A stretch of DNA of 64,000 nt, taken from the NCBI GenBank assembly GCA_001247695.2, contig LGRX02029036.1, positions 1 to 64,000 on the forward strand, written 5' to 3'. The position numbers and the translations under genes were made by a program. The DNA is from Cymbomonas tetramitiformis (Eukaryota; Chlorophyta; Pyramimonadophyceae; Pyramimonadales; Pyramimonadaceae). Numbering within the stretch: the first letter of the stretch is position 1; each line of letters begins with the position of its first letter. A model generated the notes under the pieces. It was given only the letters and a program-made list of their open reading frames with translations. It was not told the origin of the DNA and searched no databases. Shown here one piece after another: positions 1 to 10,879 of the stretch.

Positions 1-104
1 CGAGCACCCTGTCCTCTGATGCGGGCACGACCACGGCAGGGAGTCGTCAGAGCGAGCACCCTGTCCTCTGATGCGGAAACGACCACGGCAGGGAGTCGTC
101 AGAG
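1..104. repeat. 52-bp direct repeat, two copies
   Basis: Two adjacent copies of a 52-bp unit (1-52 and 53-104) differ at only two positions. Each unit begins CGAGCACCCTGTCC and ends GTCGTCAGAG. The array may continue to the left of the window. No gene is visible in it. Confidence 0.9.
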
Positions 105-561
105 CGGCAAGCGGCACACGGTGACCTACGTACCAAGCCGGCAGATATTCATTCACCAGTTTCAATGACTCATTCAACTTCCTCTCAGATATATCCCAAT
201 GCAGTAATAAAGCAAGTCAGCAGAGAAAGACATCAACGTTTCACAATTACCACAATCCAGATCTCGGCGCGCCCCATAGCCATCGGATCCTGACAAAGCC
301 AATGAGGTTACAAGCAACTGTAACCATGGACGGCTACAAGATGAAGTCCTCCCATTTCCCACGGATACAACTTCCGAGTCGAGGCAGTCCTGGAAAAACT
401 ATCGAAACAACGCATACCATTGTACCAGCCCGGCAAGCTATCTACGTGGCAGTTTGTCCCAGTACCGCGTGATACGAACTCAATGTAGGTTAGACAGGCC
501 GGGTACGCTAGTTTGCGCTTTTTGGGCACTGGTCAGCCTTCTAGTTTCAGATTTGACGCAC

Positions 562-1168
562 CTGGTACGCTGCCACGTGTTTGGTGGGCACTGGCCAGTG
601 GATCAGGTACAGATTAAGGTAGGAGGTGCCGAGGTCGCGCAACGTCTTCTGCAATTGCGCTCTGACCGCCGTCTTGCCCTCGTGGATGTTATCGCACCAG
701 ACCTTGGAGGCGAGGTAGAGCTTCTCCCGAGGAATACCACTTTCCCGGATGGCTTCCCCCACTGCGGCCTCATTCCCATAGAACTGGGCGCAGTCGAGGA
801 AAGAGTATCCCATCTGCCCGCGACCAAAATTCGCGCGGTTCAGCTTGCGACACGCCCTCACTGGTTCCAGCAAAGGCACATAATGTGAGTCAATTCTAAT
901 CATTCAAACAGAATGGAACCATGAGCGGAGTTCATGCGCTTTTGTCGCGAGATGCGTTCACGTAACCACGAAGAGCTTGCGTTTTAGGGTTTGTATGGTA
1001 ACGGTGTTGGAAAGGGATGTCCCGGGAGCCATGTGCAGCAATTGGGCTGCACGAGAAACCTGCAGAGCCTCCTTTACCACGTCCTTCGCCGCCGCACCCT
1101 CCCCACTCGCGACGCCCCCGGAGGCTGACGCACTGGCCGGGATGAACCCAACCTTGTACGTGCCATAT
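562..1168 (-). CDS. aldo/keto reductase, partial (two internal exons)
   Basis: These exons encode part of an NAD(P)H-dependent aldo/keto reductase, a TIM-barrel enzyme that reduces aldehydes and ketones, probably in the cytosol. Two exons are clear. Exon 1168-1060 carries the N-terminal YGTYKVGF signature, and its acceptor is CTCGCAG. Exon 813-562 carries FLDCAQFYGNE, with the catalytic Asp and Tyr region, then KVW with the catalytic Lys, and LIHWPVP with the active-site His. They are joined by a 246-nt phase-0 intron (814-1059, GTTTCT...GGGCAG). The second exon ends at a strong donor, CAG|GTGCGT. The family is normally about 300 residues; only about 120 are present. The first exon and the C-terminal half are missing. 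Nothing between 1 and 560 resembles the C-terminal half, so the next exon is either outside the window or lost. Family is confident; substrate is unknown. Confidence 0.82.
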
Positions 1169-1179
1169 CTGCGAGGCAC

Positions 1180-2808
1180 AACACATCAATACGTTAACAA
1201 CTCATGATAAGGCTCAACTTAAGAGAACCCAAGCGCAACTAGGTGGACTCCCCAAATATGCAGAAAGAAGTAGGTGAAGAAAGGTTCACCCCATCATTGG
1301 GGTTACGGTGCCGTCGTTTAGCTGCTTGGTTGGGATCTCCCCAAGCGCGAGGGTACACATTGAATACGATCTTGAAGATACGTTGACACGGCTACGACGT
1401 AAAAGGATACGAAGCTGATGTTTCGTTGCCGAAACCGATATGGAAACAGGTAGCTTCTGAAACATGCAACAAATAGCGATCGCGCTCTGGAGGGGTTTGA
1501 GTCGGAGTGGTTTTTCTCTCACGCCATCGCCATCGCATGCGATGGAGAGCACACCCAACACCGAACACGACAGAACAATCACGTTCAGGCGCAGCTGCGC
1601 AGGCGAGAGAGTTCCGAGTTGGACGTTAGCTTAGGGGCCTTAGCGATAGCCTTTACGAGTTAAGATATCCTTATAGATCTACGACCCTTCCTTGCTCGAT
1701 GTGCTTATACCTGTGCTTATCGATCGGACGTACAGATAATATTTGTTTCGAAATCTTGTATATCTTTGATGTGGAAGAATCTAAAATGATAAAGTGACAC
1801 ACGCGGCGGTACTGTAGCTCTAGAGCTATTCGACGTTGCGTTTAAAACACGACGACAGAAGGTTCCCATTCGATTGTCTTAAGTGTTGTGACGAAACTTT
1901 TGACAGATATTGCTCTAGCTTTTGGTGGAGTTTGTTTCATGCGGCTTTAACATTCTTTATTCTCGCACTTATATATATTTTTATTTTCATTGCCTTTGAA
2001 TAATTCTGCAACTTGAGATTTTGTCTGGGCGTATTTTGAATAAATGCCTGGAGTAAATCCCCCGATACCCGGCGACCATACTGCGACGATTCGCATGGCA
2101 CTGAGCATCTGAAATACAACTCCGTGGGTATTTTTTTGCTTTGCAATAGAGCGTAGAATATTTCTGCTCACACAAGACACAGCCGCACCTCAAAGCTCGG
2201 AGGAGAGTGACTAAAGAGTCTCTAAAGTTTTACATCGGTGCGTAAGCTGCGCAGAGCTCACAAGGTTCTGCGCAACTCTCACATATCAGACTGAACCGAA
2301 GTTGTGTAGACTTCATCTACTTCAACAATATTGTATCTGACGCTTTTGATAACTATAGGGCTTTCGTTTATTCCGGTCTTGGTCCACGCTCACAATCCCC
2401 AACGCTCACTTGGAGTTTATCGGCCACAACGTGTTCGTGCACGCCGCGTGTGAACTCCTCAACACCTTTTCGTCACGGCATCTTTTGGCGATGCCAACAG
2501 AATTATTGTCCTTGATGAGTTCCTTACTTTTGAAGTATTTGTTTGTCTGCGTCGTTCTTTTGCGTCAAATCACTTTTCCCGCGATTATGGGGGTTCAGAC
2601 GTGTCTGTGAATTCGCGCCGCCATCACCTTCGCAAGTGACGATCTTGTGTTGTAGTAGTATGACAATATGACATATGATTTAAATGGCCTCTTCTTTCCC
2701 ATGTGTTCTATTGTCACTCATTTAGCTTCCATCAAGCACCCTCCTCCTCGCTGCGTCGCGGAGAGGCGGTGATGCAGCTGAGGATGTGCTGCTTGTGAAC
2801 AGCAGGGT
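1180..2808. other. intergenic stretch without a recognisable gene
   Basis: Only short open frames without recognisable domains are present. The 1,700-2,000 and 2,640-2,720 parts are AT-rich. Upstream control signals of the kinase/aldolase gene should lie near 2,600-2,800, but I cannot point to a specific motif. Confidence 0.6.
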
Positions 2809-4791
2809 TTGGTTGACAAATCACTGAGAAGCATGCAGTTGAAATACGTGAAGATGGTCCGAACGATGACTTGTGGGATAAGCACAAGAGGGATAAGCAC
2901 AAGAGGCGCCAAACGAGCGAAGACGGTATCCTCGGCGTCATCGGAACCATCGGAGTTGCCAAGCTTTTGCACCATGGGTGAAACCATGATCCGCTTCGCG
3001 CCTCTTGAGGATGCCACACCTCCAACCGACACGTTGCGTCATATGCCGACACCATTCCTCCGGTCGATCGGAGGCGATGAGCTCAACAACAGCGTGGCAC
3101 TCGCGCTCCTGGGCGTGAAATCACGCTGGGTGTCCGTGCTTCCTGAGGGAGCCATGGGCGACATTATCACCAAGAGCTGCGAAAGCCACGGCGTCGAGTT
3201 TGCCGGCAGCCGCGTGCCGGGGGACATCGGCACTTTCACGGTCTTGCCTGAGGAGAAAACCGTCCACTATCAACGCCGCAATTCGACTTTTGCGCTCCAC
3301 GATCCTGGGACCCTCGATTGGAATGCGCTCTTCTTCCCCGCGGGCGCGGTCCCCTGGGTCTATTTGACCGGAATCACCCCGCTTGTGAGCGCAAGTGCAC
3401 GGGCATCCTGGGATAATGCGCTCGCCTGCGCCAAAATGCGCGGCGCGAAGATATCCCTCGATCTCAATCACCGCAAACAGCTGGGATCACTCGCTGACTT
3501 ATATGACATCGTCAAGCCACATCTGTCCTCGCTCGAACTCCTCGTCCTCTCTGTCGAACAGCTGGGTGGCCTTGTCACGCTCGCTGGCCAGCAAGTGTAA
3601 ATAGATGACGACGATGACGACGACAGGATGCTTGCTTGCATGTCCAGGTTGCAATCCGAATGGCAGTGCCGATACGTGGTCGTCTGTCGAAAGACACGAG
3701 ACGAAACTGGGCTTCAGACCCGCTGGAGCCTTGTGGTGGAGTCTGGTCGAAATGCCGAGCCCGAAAAGTGGCTCTCTACGAGAGCGATGCCGGTGCTCCA
3801 TCGTACCAAGGATGAGTGCGGCGGCGGCAGCGCATGGCTTGCCTGGATGCTGCACGGGCTGGCGCAGTGGCGGCCGTGTAACGGCCTAGAGGGTGCGCTG
3901 CGCCGTGCCGATCTGCTCGCGGCGCTCTGCCAGGAGACACGTGGCGACTTCTCGCAGGTGAACGCTCTACAGTTGGAGCGCGCTGAGGTAGCATGGGAGG
4001 GAAAGCCTGCTTTGCTGAGCGCCACAGAGGGGACGACGGTGGGAAGCGGCAGCAGCACTTTGATGATCACACCGGTGGCAGCAGATGTGAGGCGCGAGCA
4101 GACGCTGAGCAGTCTGAAGCGCGCTGGCGTGATGGCGATCGTACGTGCAAAAGGGAGTCCAGAGGTGGCGGTCGCGCGAGGTATCGAGCTGGCGGCGTTG
4201 GGCTGCCGGTGCATTGAGGTTACGCTCGATTCGCAGAACTGGGCTGCGGTGCTCGCGGAGCTCAGGAGCAAGTTGCCACCTCACGTGATCCTCGGAGTCG
4301 GGACCGTGATGGACGACACGGTCTGCGAGGTGTCGAAGGCTGCTGAGCTCGGTGCCAGCTTTGCTCTCTCGCCCATCGATCCGATCGGGTTTGTAGAGGA
4401 GTGCCACCGCCGTGGTGTGGTGGCAGTGCCATCAGCCTTCACGTCAAATGAGATGTGGGCGCTGCACCGTCGTGGCGTGCAGCTGATCAAGCTTTTCCAT
4501 GCCGGTATCGTCTCACCATCCATCCTCAAGTCGATGCTTGAGGTGTCGCCACTTGGGGCTAACCTCAACATTCTACCCTCTGGAGGGGTGGCCCCCAAGA
4601 ATGCGGCCTCATGGTGGGATGCTGGCGCTACCTGCGTAGGAATGGGAAGCAACTTGGTTGGAAAGGACGTTGGCACAATCCCAGGTACACCTGAGCATGC
4701 AGCAGCCGTGCAGGCATGGGAGCAGAATGGGCGTGCTTGTGCGAAAGAATTATTTGCAGCTGTGGAGGAGCGCTGGCCCACTGCAACCTGA
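2809..4791 (+). CDS. fused PfkB-family sugar-acid kinase and KDPG-type aldolase
   Basis: This is a bifunctional protein of about 641 residues, made by joining 2809-3590 to 3648-4791. The N-terminal half is a PfkB (ribokinase-fold) kinase resembling 2-keto-3-deoxygluconate kinases: MGETMIRF from residue 56, then GGDELN at 88-93 and KDECGGGSAW around 316-324. The C-terminal half, from about residue 415, is a class I KDPG/KDPGal aldolase with IEVTL (Glu451) and the Schiff-base lysine in LIKLFHA (Lys542), then PSGGV and GMGSNL. Together the halves would phosphorylate a 2-keto-3-deoxy sugar acid and split it to pyruvate and glyceraldehyde 3-phosphate, as at the end of an Entner-Doudoroff-like or galactose/anhydrogalactose route. 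The kinase GAGD motif reads GGGS, so the usual catalytic Asp is Ser322. The first 55 residues are basic and Ser/Thr-rich and may be a targeting peptide. The exact start is uncertain, with other ATGs at 2833 and 2854. Confidence 0.85.
3591..3647 (+). other. 57-nt GC-AG intron in the kinase/aldolase gene
   Basis: A GCAAGT donor (3591) and a TGTCCAG acceptor (ending 3647) join the two halves in phase 2, giving LAGQLQSEW across the junction. The overlapping GT donor at 3595 would leave the frame wrong (phase 0 against an acceptor needing phase 2) and meets a TAA at 3598. The GC donor is therefore the only simple solution. The intron contains a run of ATGACGACG-like triplets. Confidence 0.75.
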
Positions 4792-6833
4792 GCGAGAGAG
4801 GTCAACAGCCTGAACAAGGGAAGTTATGGTGGCCACATGGACGTGTGCAGTTCTGCCAAGTCTGAGTCTGTGACTGGGCTTTTGATAGTAGTCTTTAGTA
4901 GACTTCTGGCTGTATGGGATGTATGCCTTTTAGATACGATGCTATGGGTATGATTGGTATGATGGGACGAAGTATATATCTGAATGTATCTGTTATGAAG
5001 GCACATCAGCACGAGTTAGCATGGTGGATGTTATCAATTCAATGCAGCAAACGCACGGATGAGTTGGTGAACTGAAAGTCCGATGCTTTACACATAGCTA
5101 TGGAATTTAATTGATAGTTAATGTAGCGAAGCCCTGGATGTTTTATCTGTTATATTTTAAATTGGCCTATGGGTCATGAGTATTAGTCGTAATGTGGAAT
5201 GTTGGTGAGTGTACACCTGCGGCATCAGCTGTGTGTTGTTTCTTCGCTTAACTTTTCTGGACTTAGCAGAGTCTACGTTACTCTGACGCTGCCAACGCTG
5301 TCACTGCAAGCTGCTTACGAAAGAACCTGCGCCTCCTGTTGGCATAAATCCTAGAATCATAGTCAATCTCATAAATGTAAACGGGACAACTATTAAGTGA
5401 ACACAAACTGCGTTGCAACCAGGGATGACCATCCGATGTTCGTCGAGTGCCTTCGACCTTCGGTGAGATGCCTGACTGTACAGGCTACCGTGCTTACACT
5501 ATTGATTTTAATCCACAAAACCAAAGCATTTTTCAAGGTTTGTCTATAGGCTGAAATTGATAAAAGTTTCAGCGTTGTTGATTGTTGATCACGCACGCGG
5601 CTACCGTGATTTTGAATTTGTTATTGAGTATAATATTGGTTGTCACGTTCCGTTGCATGTGCTCCGTTTTGTGTTTGTCGAGGCTTCGACGCTGTGGCGC
5701 GATCTCCCTGAGCAGGGTGGTCTTCCGGCACCTACACCTAGCAGGGCATTTGTTTTGCAGAGGATGCATTGGGGGTTACCCGCGACGCATGATGCTATCA
5801 ATGTGTTTATAGTCATGCACAGAAGTGAGTTCAATTTTTAAATTTTGATTGATGTTGTTTGCTGATTGTCGAAGACACCTCGACAGACCGAGTGGATATC
5901 ATTCTTTAGATTGTCGATTGTTAATAGAGGACCTGGAAGTCGAGAGTAAGTATTTACTTTGGCTTATGTCCAGGTATGTTTTTTTGTAATTACATCAGTT
6001 TGACATCCTTCAGATTATATTACACTATAAAAATGCACCGCTGGTGATGAAAAGAAGATATTTCAAATGATGCAAGCGCCGTACCGGGCAGATGCTACAA
6101 GTATAATCACCACGCTCATTATTTATATATCTGTAATCAGTCACTTGAGAGTACGGTAATTATTAACACTAGTAAACTGATCATCAATACCGTACTGACT
6201 TCCCTCGGTGGTTTTGTAACAAAGTAGCATGCACTGACTCCCGAAGTGAGCAGTGTCACCGACTTGTCTTCCAAAGGCACTGACTCCCCGAAGTGAGCGG
6301 TGGCACTGCTGTGGTGGAACACCAGAAAAGCACATTTCGCACATAATTCTAGTACCACATCCTGAGCATACTTCTGCACCTGACACCACAGACATGGATA
6401 TACATTGCTCACAAAGGTAGCCTCGGAATCCGCCGTTGTGCGTTTATCTACTTGGACTGCTTATCCTCACGTAGCAAGGATGTGTTTTGCACAGAAGGGG
6501 AAAGGAGTTTAGCATTTTGAAAAGCAGAAGTGGATGCCACGTTTCAACATAAAACTAAGATTAAATCTGCAAAGTCTGCTGCGCATTGTCTGATTTTCCC
6601 TTCATACAGAATGCTGCATGCACAATAAAATTTAGGGGACAAGAATGCAACCATGCCACCTGAGCTCTTTACAGTTCTGCCATACTTGATACAATAGGGA
6701 GTTTGAGCATGGGGACTAGAAGCAGTGCTGCAAAATTGTCTACAACTTTCCGTATCATCTTATCCATGACTAAAACCACTCCATGTGTGGGAAATCACTT
6801 ACCAAGAAAGATTCGCCAATGGTAGGCAGAGCA
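4792..6833. other. AT-rich intergenic stretch
   Basis: I see no supportable gene. A short imperfect duplication (GACTCCC-GAAGTGAGC) occurs near 6236 and 6281. The stretch likely holds the 3' ends of the kinase/aldolase gene and of the convergent membrane-protein gene. Confidence 0.6.
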
Positions 6834-9071
6834 TTATTTCAGAGAGTTGACAAAAAGGATGATAGTCGCAGTCACTCCGATAATGATAGGCACTACGCTG
6901 ATGAAGTACAGGAAGCCATAGCCAACCCAGTCTGGAAGGTTGCTTTCTGACTCGTCGTCCTGTAGTGGTCAGTGAAAATTGTGAATCAGAGAGCTGTTGG
7001 TCGAGAGAACAGAGCAAACTAACCCCGATGCAAATCGCAGTCATGGTTCAAGTCCTTCACATGGACCACGATGACCGAGGCACTTGGCAAAGGCGTCGAG
7101 AAGCAAAGCAAACAATACCTTGATATCTACTTGAATTCCCGTCTCTGTGATTTGCGCATACTGGCTTTTTGAAGGAGCCTCTGTCTCCATCTCCACATCC
7201 TGAAAACAAAGCGCAGCCCCATAAGCCGCCTGTGCCTGACCGAGCTGCACCAATGTCACATGCCCCTCGTACACTCATGAACAGAACAATACCCCTTCAT
7301 AAAAGTGCCAGCTACCCGATGTGTTAAATTGAAAATCTGCCCGTCGGATTTACACCTCTTACAAATCAACACCGATGCGCGCCTCTCCAAGAACCCTCCT
7401 GCTGCTGTGCAGAGTACACTGCATCACTAAAACCGGTGATTATCTCGTGAACACCCCTCCAGCTCCTGTAAAAATTACACTGCGACGTTCAAGCCACTGC
7501 TCTTCTCTCAAACACCCCTCCTGTTTCCCTAGAAAGTAAAGTGCAGAGTTAACTCCGAGGATTCCTCTCTCAGACAACCCCTCCTATTTCCCTAGAAAGT
7601 ATAGTGCAGAGATAACTCCGAGGATTCCTCTCTCAAACAACCCCTCCTGTTTCCCTAGAAAGTATAGTGCAGAGTTAACTCCGAGGATTCCTCTCTCAAA
7701 CAACCCCTCCTGTTTCCCTAGAAAGTAAGTGCAGAGTTAACTCCGAGGATTCTCTCTCAAACAACCCCTCCTGTTTCCCTAGAAAGTAAAGTGCAGAGTT
7801 AACTCCGAGGATTCCTCTCTCAAACAACCCCTCCTGTTTCCCTAGAAAGTATAGTGCAGAGTTAACTCCGAGGATTCCTCTCTCAAACAACCCCTCCTGT
7901 TTCCCTTGGAGAGCAAAGTGCCACTTGCACACCAAAAAGCTTCTCTCTCGAACACCCCGCGTGCTTCCTTTGGGGAGTACAGTGCAACGCTTACACCAAC
8001 GATCACCGCTCAAACACCCCTCCTGTTCTCCTAAAGAGCTCAGTGAGACCTCCTGCTCCCCTAAAGAGCTCGGTGAGACCTCCTGCTCCCCTAAAGAGCT
8101 CAGTGAGACCTCCTGCTCCCCTAAAGAGCTCAGTGAGACCTCCTCTCCTGCTCCCCTAAAGAGCTCAGTGAGACCTCCTCTCCTGCTCCCCTAAAGAGCT
8201 CAGTGAGACCTCCTGCTCCCTAAAGAGCTCAGTGAGACCTCCTGCTCCCCTAAGAGCTCAGTGAGACCTCCTGCTCCCCTAAAGAGCTCAGTGAGACCTC
8301 CTGCTCCCTAAAGAGCTCAGTGAGACCTCCTCTCCTGCTCCCCTAAAAGAGCTCAGTGAGACCTCCTGCTCCCCTAAAGAGCTCAGTGAGACCTCCTGCT
8401 CCCCTCGAGAGTACCGGTACAACCTTCACTGGTTTGCACGTCCGGTGCAAACTGCGCCTGCTCTTGTCAACAGTAGAGTGCTACGGTATCTGCTGTGCGG
8501 GTGTCTCTCCCACCGCTCCTGCTGCTGTGCAACTGGCGTGCCTCTCTCCTGCACACCACTCGTACAATAGCGGAGGATACAATGCCATGTTGACTCTTGC
8601 TCCTTTTTTTCTAAAGAGTATTGTGCCACGACAACTGTTCTGCCTGTCTCGCGGGCGCCCCTCTATACTCGTCAAGAACATAGTGCCATCTCCTTGTGTT
8701 GTCCATGTCAGCTGAGTACCAGTTCCTGCACTTGTGAAAAGTTCATCGCCACGTCAAGTGTTGTGGCAAACCTATTCTGTACTACTCCTGCTCTAGCGTA
8801 TCACCTCTAACCCCCTTTTGGACGTCTTTGGCACATCGCTTTTTCTCTTTTCGAAGAGTGAAGTACCAACTTACACCGTCATTTTTTGCTAAACTAGCCC
8901 AAACTTCCGTTCTCACAAACACGATCTCACGCAGAAGCACGGCAACGCCGCATCGAACAGCTAAGACAAAGTAGACCGGTGGGTACGCACATAAAGGTAG
9001 GGCCACGCCTCCATATCATCTGCAAGCTTTTGCAGCGACATTCTATCTTCGGGAATGTATCCGTCTTTTAT
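6834..9071 (-). CDS. small C-terminally membrane-anchored protein, spliced (three exons resolved)
   Basis: Three in-phase exons are visible on the minus strand: 9071-8991 (27 codons, after CTTCAG, before GTGCGTAC), 7199-7119 (27 codons, after TTTTCAG, before GTATTG) and 6959-6834 (41 codons and TAA, after CACTACAG). All junctions are phase 0. The last exon gives an acidic stretch, then LPDWVGYGF and a hydrophobic helix containing VVPIIIGVTATIILF. This is a single C-terminal transmembrane segment ending NSLK. An upstream exon (about 9270-9125) may precede across a 50-nt intron. The first intron, 1.8 kb, holds both minisatellites. The helix with a short basic tail would suit an organelle or thylakoid membrane protein, but I do not recognise the family. 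The start of the gene is not resolved. Confidence 0.6.
7495..7925. repeat. 63-bp minisatellite
   Basis: About seven tandem copies of a 63-bp unit containing CCTAGAAAGTAAAGTGCAG and CTCCGAGGATTCCTCTCTC. The period is a multiple of three, so the reverse strand shows an open frame of a 21-residue repeat. I regard that as a by-product, because the array falls inside the large intron of the membrane-protein gene. Confidence 0.9.
8024..8412. repeat. 30-bp minisatellite
   Basis: Thirteen or so copies of a 30-bp unit (CCTGCTCCCCTAAAGAGCTC then AGTGAGACCT), some with 1-5 bp indels. It directly follows the 63-bp array and shares the CCCCTAAAGAG-like core with flanking single copies. Like the first array it is intronic. 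Confidence 0.9.
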
Positions 9072-9589
9072 CTGAAGCAGAAACACCCCTCACCATATGC
9101 CGTTCTCTAGGGGTGCCCAACTAAAGTTGAGCCGTCCAATATTTTTAGATCGAGAACATCGGAAGGTCCGAAGAGACTCCTGGGGAGCGACAAAGGAATG
9201 CATCGTATTTTGATCTCTGGAATTGTACATGGACTGCCAGATTTGGAAAATTGCCACTGTTAAAAATAAACGGACCAGTTTAAGTTGTGCAGCTCTACCG
9301 TTCTCACAAACACGTTCAGCAAACATACGGGGAGAACAACGTCTAAGAACAAAACAGGAAATCATTGTGGCGCCACAGAGATGCGCTGAGCGACAACGCC
9401 ACGACCGTCGATTCTGCCTTCCTGAGTGGGTTACGGTGTCCACCTGATGGGATCCGAGAAAAGAACAAGTGCAAAGTCGCTCCGCAGCCTACGTGCTGCG
9501 CAGCAACGTTTCTTATGATAGGTATATGTACACCTATCGGACAATGAAACGGACTGAGCGACCGAAGCCGCGGCAAAGTCAGTCTTCCG

Positions 9590-9800
9590 CGATCCGTTCT
9601 GAGAAGCGGGAGTGGCGGTTTGACCGTGAACCCTAAAGAGGTATCAAGAAGGTCACGCACCGCTTGTAGGGCTTCGCCCAGATCGTCCCCAGATACACCG
9701 CTCTCATCCTCAATGCCTAAGTGGACATCCCCATAATTCACAAACGTCACGGCTTGGTCTGAGACGAACGGCTTTGAATATAACAGGGAAGAGATCGAAG
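9590..9800 (-). CDS. candidate exon, unknown protein
   Basis: An open minus-strand frame reads SKPFVSDQAVTFVNYGD, then GIEDESGVSGDDLGEAL, and ends near LLDTSLGFTVK. Its composition is protein-like, and it may be an upstream exon of the membrane-protein gene. Splice sites are not assigned and I recognise no family. Confidence 0.3.
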
Positions 9801-9879
9801 GCGGATATATGCTATGGTCTTGACCTCGAAAGTGGCTTCACCAACAGTACGGAAGTGAAGGAGAGGAACGCGGTTCCTC

Positions 9880-10873
9880 GTGTGGTTGCTCATCTTCTCA
9901 TTACTCTCTTTCGCTGTCGCCGTCTCTCTCTGGAAAGCGTTAGAGGAAGGGAACGTGTCGGCTTTGTTGGCTTCTGCTCGTGTGAACTCAAAATGCAGCG
10001 TAGGAGAACTAGGAAAAGGACATCCCCGTGCCGTGACAAGAGAACGTACCGTAAGTGTCCCGGCGCTCTTTGGCCCTGGGATCTTCGATGCTGATCGTGA
10101 GCTTTACCTGCAACCAGAAGCGTTTGCAGCAAGAGCTTCAGTCGGCGGCTCTGCGAAGTGTGGACCGCTGTCGTTACTTGGGGCTCACCAAACCAAACGT
10201 GCTCGTTAGATAGTTACACTTTATGCTTGCAGATTAAAATAATGATATCAACTGATATTCTTTGAAGGTGACGTGGCTTTTCGGGGCACGGACGACTTCG
10301 AGCTTCTTAGATGTACTGCGACTTGAGTTGGCCATTTGGCAAGCCCTGGCAAGCTACTTCACAAGGTAGGTGGCAGTCGCCAGGCGAGGCGAATCTCACC
10401 TCGTTGAAAGTCATCCCTCGTGAATTTTCGAGCACGTCAAGAGCCGCTTGCACTCTTCTAACATCTTTCAAGTCTTGCTGCAGCTCACAAAAACATCAAC
10501 CGTTGAAAGGGACGTACGTAGCTCGCTGGGCAAAGCTCTTACAGCCTACTTACTGGGCTCAGACCGTTGCGTGGTCACTGCTTGCAGAAATTATGTGACC
10601 ACACTGTTAACTGAAATTAAGGCAGACATGACGGCAGGTAGGTCTGAGAAGTGCAGAGAAGAGTGTCAAGATTCAAGTACACATCAACTACGGCAAAACA
10701 CAACGAACCAGTCTTCACCGACCTCTTCTAATGGGTCCACTTCCGGAACTGCTTCTGATGCGGAATCATTCGCGGATGCCCATACTTTATTACTTCGTGG
10801 TCGAAGGTGGCTTCCTTGCTCGAACCTTGAAAAGGTTTGGCCGATCCTGAGGCGAAAGCACGTCGGTGTGTAA
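9880..10873 (+). CDS. candidate multi-exon gene of unknown function
   Basis: The frame 9880-10209 starts with a hydrophobic segment (MWLLIFSLLSFAVAVSLW) and continues to FGPGIFDADRELYLQPEAF. A second block near 10,268-10,365 reads LDVLRLELAIWQALASYF and ends at AAG|GTAGGT. A third (about 10,430-10,873) reads SSLGKALTAYLLGSDR, then CRNYVTTLLTEIKADM, then a Ser/Thr-rich tail. The segments look coding and lie on the same strand. I cannot prove they belong to one transcript or name a family. Confidence 0.35.
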
Positions 10874-10879
10874 ATGATT

